Origin: Chitinophagales bacterium
GTDB taxonomy: Bacteria > Bacteroidota > Bacteroidia > Chitinophagales > UBA10324
Direction of reading: 5' to 3'
Assembly: GCA_013695715.1 (NCBI GenBank)
Contig: JACCZZ010000138.1
Location: 1-5,172 of the forward strand
DNA length: 5,172 nucleotides
Shown here one piece after another: positions 3,809-5,172 of the stretch; the first letter of the stretch is position 1, and the number at the start of each line of letters is the position of its first letter. The notes below the pieces were generated by a model, which did no database searches, was not told the origin of the DNA, and saw only the letters and a list, made by a program, of their open reading frames with translations. The translations under genes were made by a program, and so were the position numbers.

Positions 3809-4855
3809 TTAAGATTTTTCCATTCTTTTTACCGCTGCATCATAAACTCTTCTCATTCCTTCCTCAACAGAGATTTTTGGCTCCCACTTGTATTTCTTTT
3901 TTACATATGTCATATCAGCATATCTTGAATGTACCCCTACTGGCTTATCAAGCAATGGCTTAATGCTAGGCTGATAGCCGGCAAATGTGCAAAAGAGGTG
4001 AATGATATCAAGAAAGGAAGTCAATTTACCCGATCCGATATTTATTGCAGATCCATCATGAATTTTATCCATTGCCATAAGAATGCAATCTATACAATCA
4101 TCAATGTGCACGAAATCCCTACCTTGATTTCCGCTGCCCCAAACCTCGAAAGGATCTTCTTTTCTTGCTGCCCTTGCAGCCAACGCAGGAATAGGATAGG
4201 TTAAGTCCTGATCTTCGCCATACCCTGAAAATGGGCGTACGCACGCAACCGAAACGCCATAATACTGTGCTGCAATCTGGGCAAGGTATTCACCTGTTAA
4301 CTTTGACCATCCATAAGTCATGTCCGGTTGCCCCAGATTTTTGTCAAACTGAATATCTGTTTCTTTTAAAGCGATTGCGGAAGAATCTGTCTGCATACTA
4401 ATGGGGTAAGCTGCACTCGAACTTGGGTAAAGAACACGGCCCGGCTTATACGTACAAACCCAATAAAAAAATTCTGCATCTATTGATAAGTCAAGCGCGA
4501 CAACCATAGGATCACCATCAATCTTTAGGCGGCCGCCAACAATTGCAGCAAAGTGATAGACGTCGGAAAATTTTTCAAAATTGAAATTATATTTACTATT
4601 TATATAATTCTGATCTGCTATCATCCGGGAGAGGAAACTTCTGAAATCTGCTTGATGAAGTATGAAGCGGCCTCTAGAATAAATTCTAAGGTCAGCTTTT
4701 ATGTTATATGAACCATCATCAAGCCATTCTTCGGGAGCAGTGCCCGAGGAGAGATCATCTATTACGAACAGCGTATCATCTGTTGTTTTTAAGAGACGCC
4801 TTATAAGGTTTCTTCCAACAAAACCACAGCCTCCCGAAACCAGATGAATAGCCAT
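3809..4855 (-). CDS. NAD-dependent sugar-nucleotide epimerase/dehydratase (extended SDR)
   Basis: The 348-residue product belongs to the extended short-chain dehydrogenases that remodel NDP-sugars in the cytoplasm. From ATG at 4855 it opens MAIHLVSGGCGFVGRNLI, with the dinucleotide motif GGCGFVG (8-14) and acidic Asp33-Asp34 after the second strand. It then has HFAA (101-104), the serine of the catalytic triad in PSSSAAYP (144-151), and the active pair Tyr181/Lys185 in YGWSK. The C-terminal substrate part includes VRPFSGYGE (206-214) and FEVWGSGNQGRDFVHIDD (236-253), followed by NIGSGK and a WEP motif. The FE-WG-G-Q-R-F pattern recalls GDP-mannose 3,5-epimerase, but the cysteine acid of that enzyme is replaced by alanine in SSSAAYP, so substrate and reaction stay open. 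A TTG at 4873 would add six residues; ATG is preferred because the family starts here and a promoter element overlaps the TTG. It is followed 7 bases later by the family-4 glycosyltransferase. Confidence 0.9.
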   Translation of the reverse strand: MAIHLVSGGCGFVGRNLIRRLLKTTDDTLFVIDDLSSGTAPEEWLDDGSYNIKADLRIYSRGRFILHQADFRSFLSRMIADQNYINSKYNFNFEKFSDVYHFAAIVGGRLKIDGDPMVVALDLSIDAEFFYWVCTYKPGRVLYPSSSAAYPISMQTDSSAIALKETDIQFDKNLGQPDMTYGWSKLTGEYLAQIAAQYYGVSVACVRPFSGYGEDQDLTYPIPALAARAARKEDPFEVWGSGNQGRDFVHIDDCIDCILMAMDKIHDGSAINIGSGKLTSFLDIIHLFCTFAGYQPSIKPLLDKPVGVHSRYADMTYVKKKYKWEPKISVEEGMRRVYDAAVKRMEKS

Positions 4856-4870
4856 CAAGTAAAATTTTTG

Positions 4871-4878
4871 CAAACATA
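4871..4878 (-). promoter_or_regulatory. Possible promoter -7 element (TATGTTTG) before the epimerase gene
   Basis: The minus strand reads TATGTTTGC 15 bases before the epimerase ATG, an exact TAnnTTTG match. No TTTG is found 19 bases upstream (ATAA there), so only half of the promoter is convincing. The leader would be about ten bases. The epimerase and glycosyltransferase might instead be read through from the gene upstream. Confidence 0.4.
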
Positions 4879-4932
4879 CTATCTAATAGCACAGCCTTTA
4901 TGCGCAAATCAGTAAGTGATAATTCAGCTAAT

Positions 4933-4950
4933 TAATCCAGGTATGGATTA
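4933..4950 (-). terminator. Hairpin after the family-2 glycosyltransferase gene
   Basis: TAATCCA (4933-4939) and TGGATTA (4944-4950) form a perfect 7-bp stem with a 4-base loop, 6 bases beyond the stop codon of the upstream gene. The downstream bases (ATTAGCTG) are not a T-run, so it is a candidate 3'-end hairpin rather than a classic intrinsic terminator. Confidence 0.4.
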
Positions 4951-4956
4951 GAATTA

Positions 4957-5172
4957 TTAAGCGTTAAGCCTTTTTTCAACCTTGTAAAAATTGCGCTCGC
5001 TGGAATTGCGGGAGATAAGCTCTGCAAGAAATCCTGTAAGGAAAAGTTGTATGCCGATGATCATCGTTACCAGTCCGAGATAAAAGATAGGACGATCGGT
5101 CATACGAGTCTGCTCATAAAAAATTTTAGCGATAGAGAGATACAATGAAATCAGGAAGCCGACAAAAAACGA
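4957..5172 (-). CDS. Family-2 glycosyltransferase, C-terminal membrane tail (cut by window edge)
   Basis: Only the last 71 residues are visible. They read as two hydrophobic segments, about SFFVGFLISLYLSIAKIF and FYLGLVTMIIGIQLFLTGFL, joined by a polar link (YEQTRMTDRP), then a polar tail AELISRNSSERNFYKVEKRL. This arrangement (RP.FYLGL...GIQLF..G.L.ELI.R) is typical of the C-terminus of DPM1/GtrB-like GT2 enzymes, which transfer a sugar to polyprenyl phosphate or act on lipid-linked acceptors, with the catalytic domain in the cytoplasm. The catalytic part lies outside the window, so activity cannot be confirmed. The frame is open to the window edge, so the TTG at 5145 is not the start. It precedes the epimerase by about 100 bases on the same strand, fitting a shared glycan cluster. 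Confidence 0.82.
   Translation of the reverse strand, partial: SFFVGFLISLYLSIAKIFYEQTRMTDRPIFYLGLVTMIIGIQLFLTGFLAELISRNSSERNFYKVEKRLNA

Noticed and set aside
3929..4204. Plus-strand open frame of 91 codons
   Set aside because: Antisense shadow of the epimerase gene, whose motifs and spacing are fully convincing.
3809..4855. Naming the epimerase GDP-mannose 3,5-epimerase
   Set aside because: The FEVWGSGNQGRDF pattern is suggestive, but the catalytic cysteine position is alanine, so only the superfamily can be supported.
1..5172. CRISPR array, insertion sequence or defence system
   Set aside because: No regularly spaced repeats, transposase motifs or terminal inverted repeats with target duplications, and no defence-type genes were found.

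Overview
The window reads as part of a Bacteroidota chromosome, perhaps close to the Chitinophagales/Sphingobacteriales (the phylum is well supported, the order is a guess). The reasons are moderate AT richness, promoters of the Bacteroidota type (TAnnTTTG, in one case with TTTG exactly 19 bases upstream), starts without Shine-Dalgarno sequences, a 65-residue bS21 of Bacteroidota type, and gene order rpsU - xerC - tRNA cluster - tuf. Every supported gene lies on the minus strand, so transcription runs from high to low coordinates.

Positions 5172-2539 are a surface-glycan segment. It holds the C-terminal membrane tail of a family-2 glycosyltransferase (cut by the window edge), an NAD-dependent sugar-nucleotide epimerase/dehydratase of the extended SDR family, and, 7 bases further on, a family-4 (GT-B) glycosyltransferase. 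Together they look like the end of a cluster that makes an activated sugar and moves sugars onto a lipid or polysaccharide acceptor. The final product cannot be told from this window.

Positions 2513-1327 hold rpsU (ribosomal protein bS21), with its own near-perfect promoter in the gap after the glycosyltransferase, followed by a complete XerC-type tyrosine recombinase. A hairpin sits between the two genes. The rpsU leader is short and has no Shine-Dalgarno sequence, which is unexpected for this gene in this phylum.

Positions 1326-1001 contain no gene. The stretch holds a weak terminator-like hairpin after xerC, a TATATTTG promoter element, and a roughly 190-base leader with overlapping, mutually exclusive inverted repeats. 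Many Bacteroidota carry a ribosome hibernation factor gene (hpf/raiA) here; none is visible.

Positions 1000-1 hold tRNA-Thr(TGT), tRNA-Tyr(GTA), tRNA-Gly(TCC), tRNA-Thr(GGT) and then tuf (EF-Tu, first 90 codons). This is the same order as the E. coli thrU-tyrU-glyT-thrT-tufB operon. Inside it a tandem duplication has left a 5' half of a tRNA fused to a 26-base hairpin, and both copies of the duplicated spacer carry a boxA-like GTTCTTTGA. A 10-codon frame with a well-placed AGGAG lies between the last tRNA and tuf. I see no clearly new biological system; the most interesting signals are these RNA-level oddities in the translation operon.
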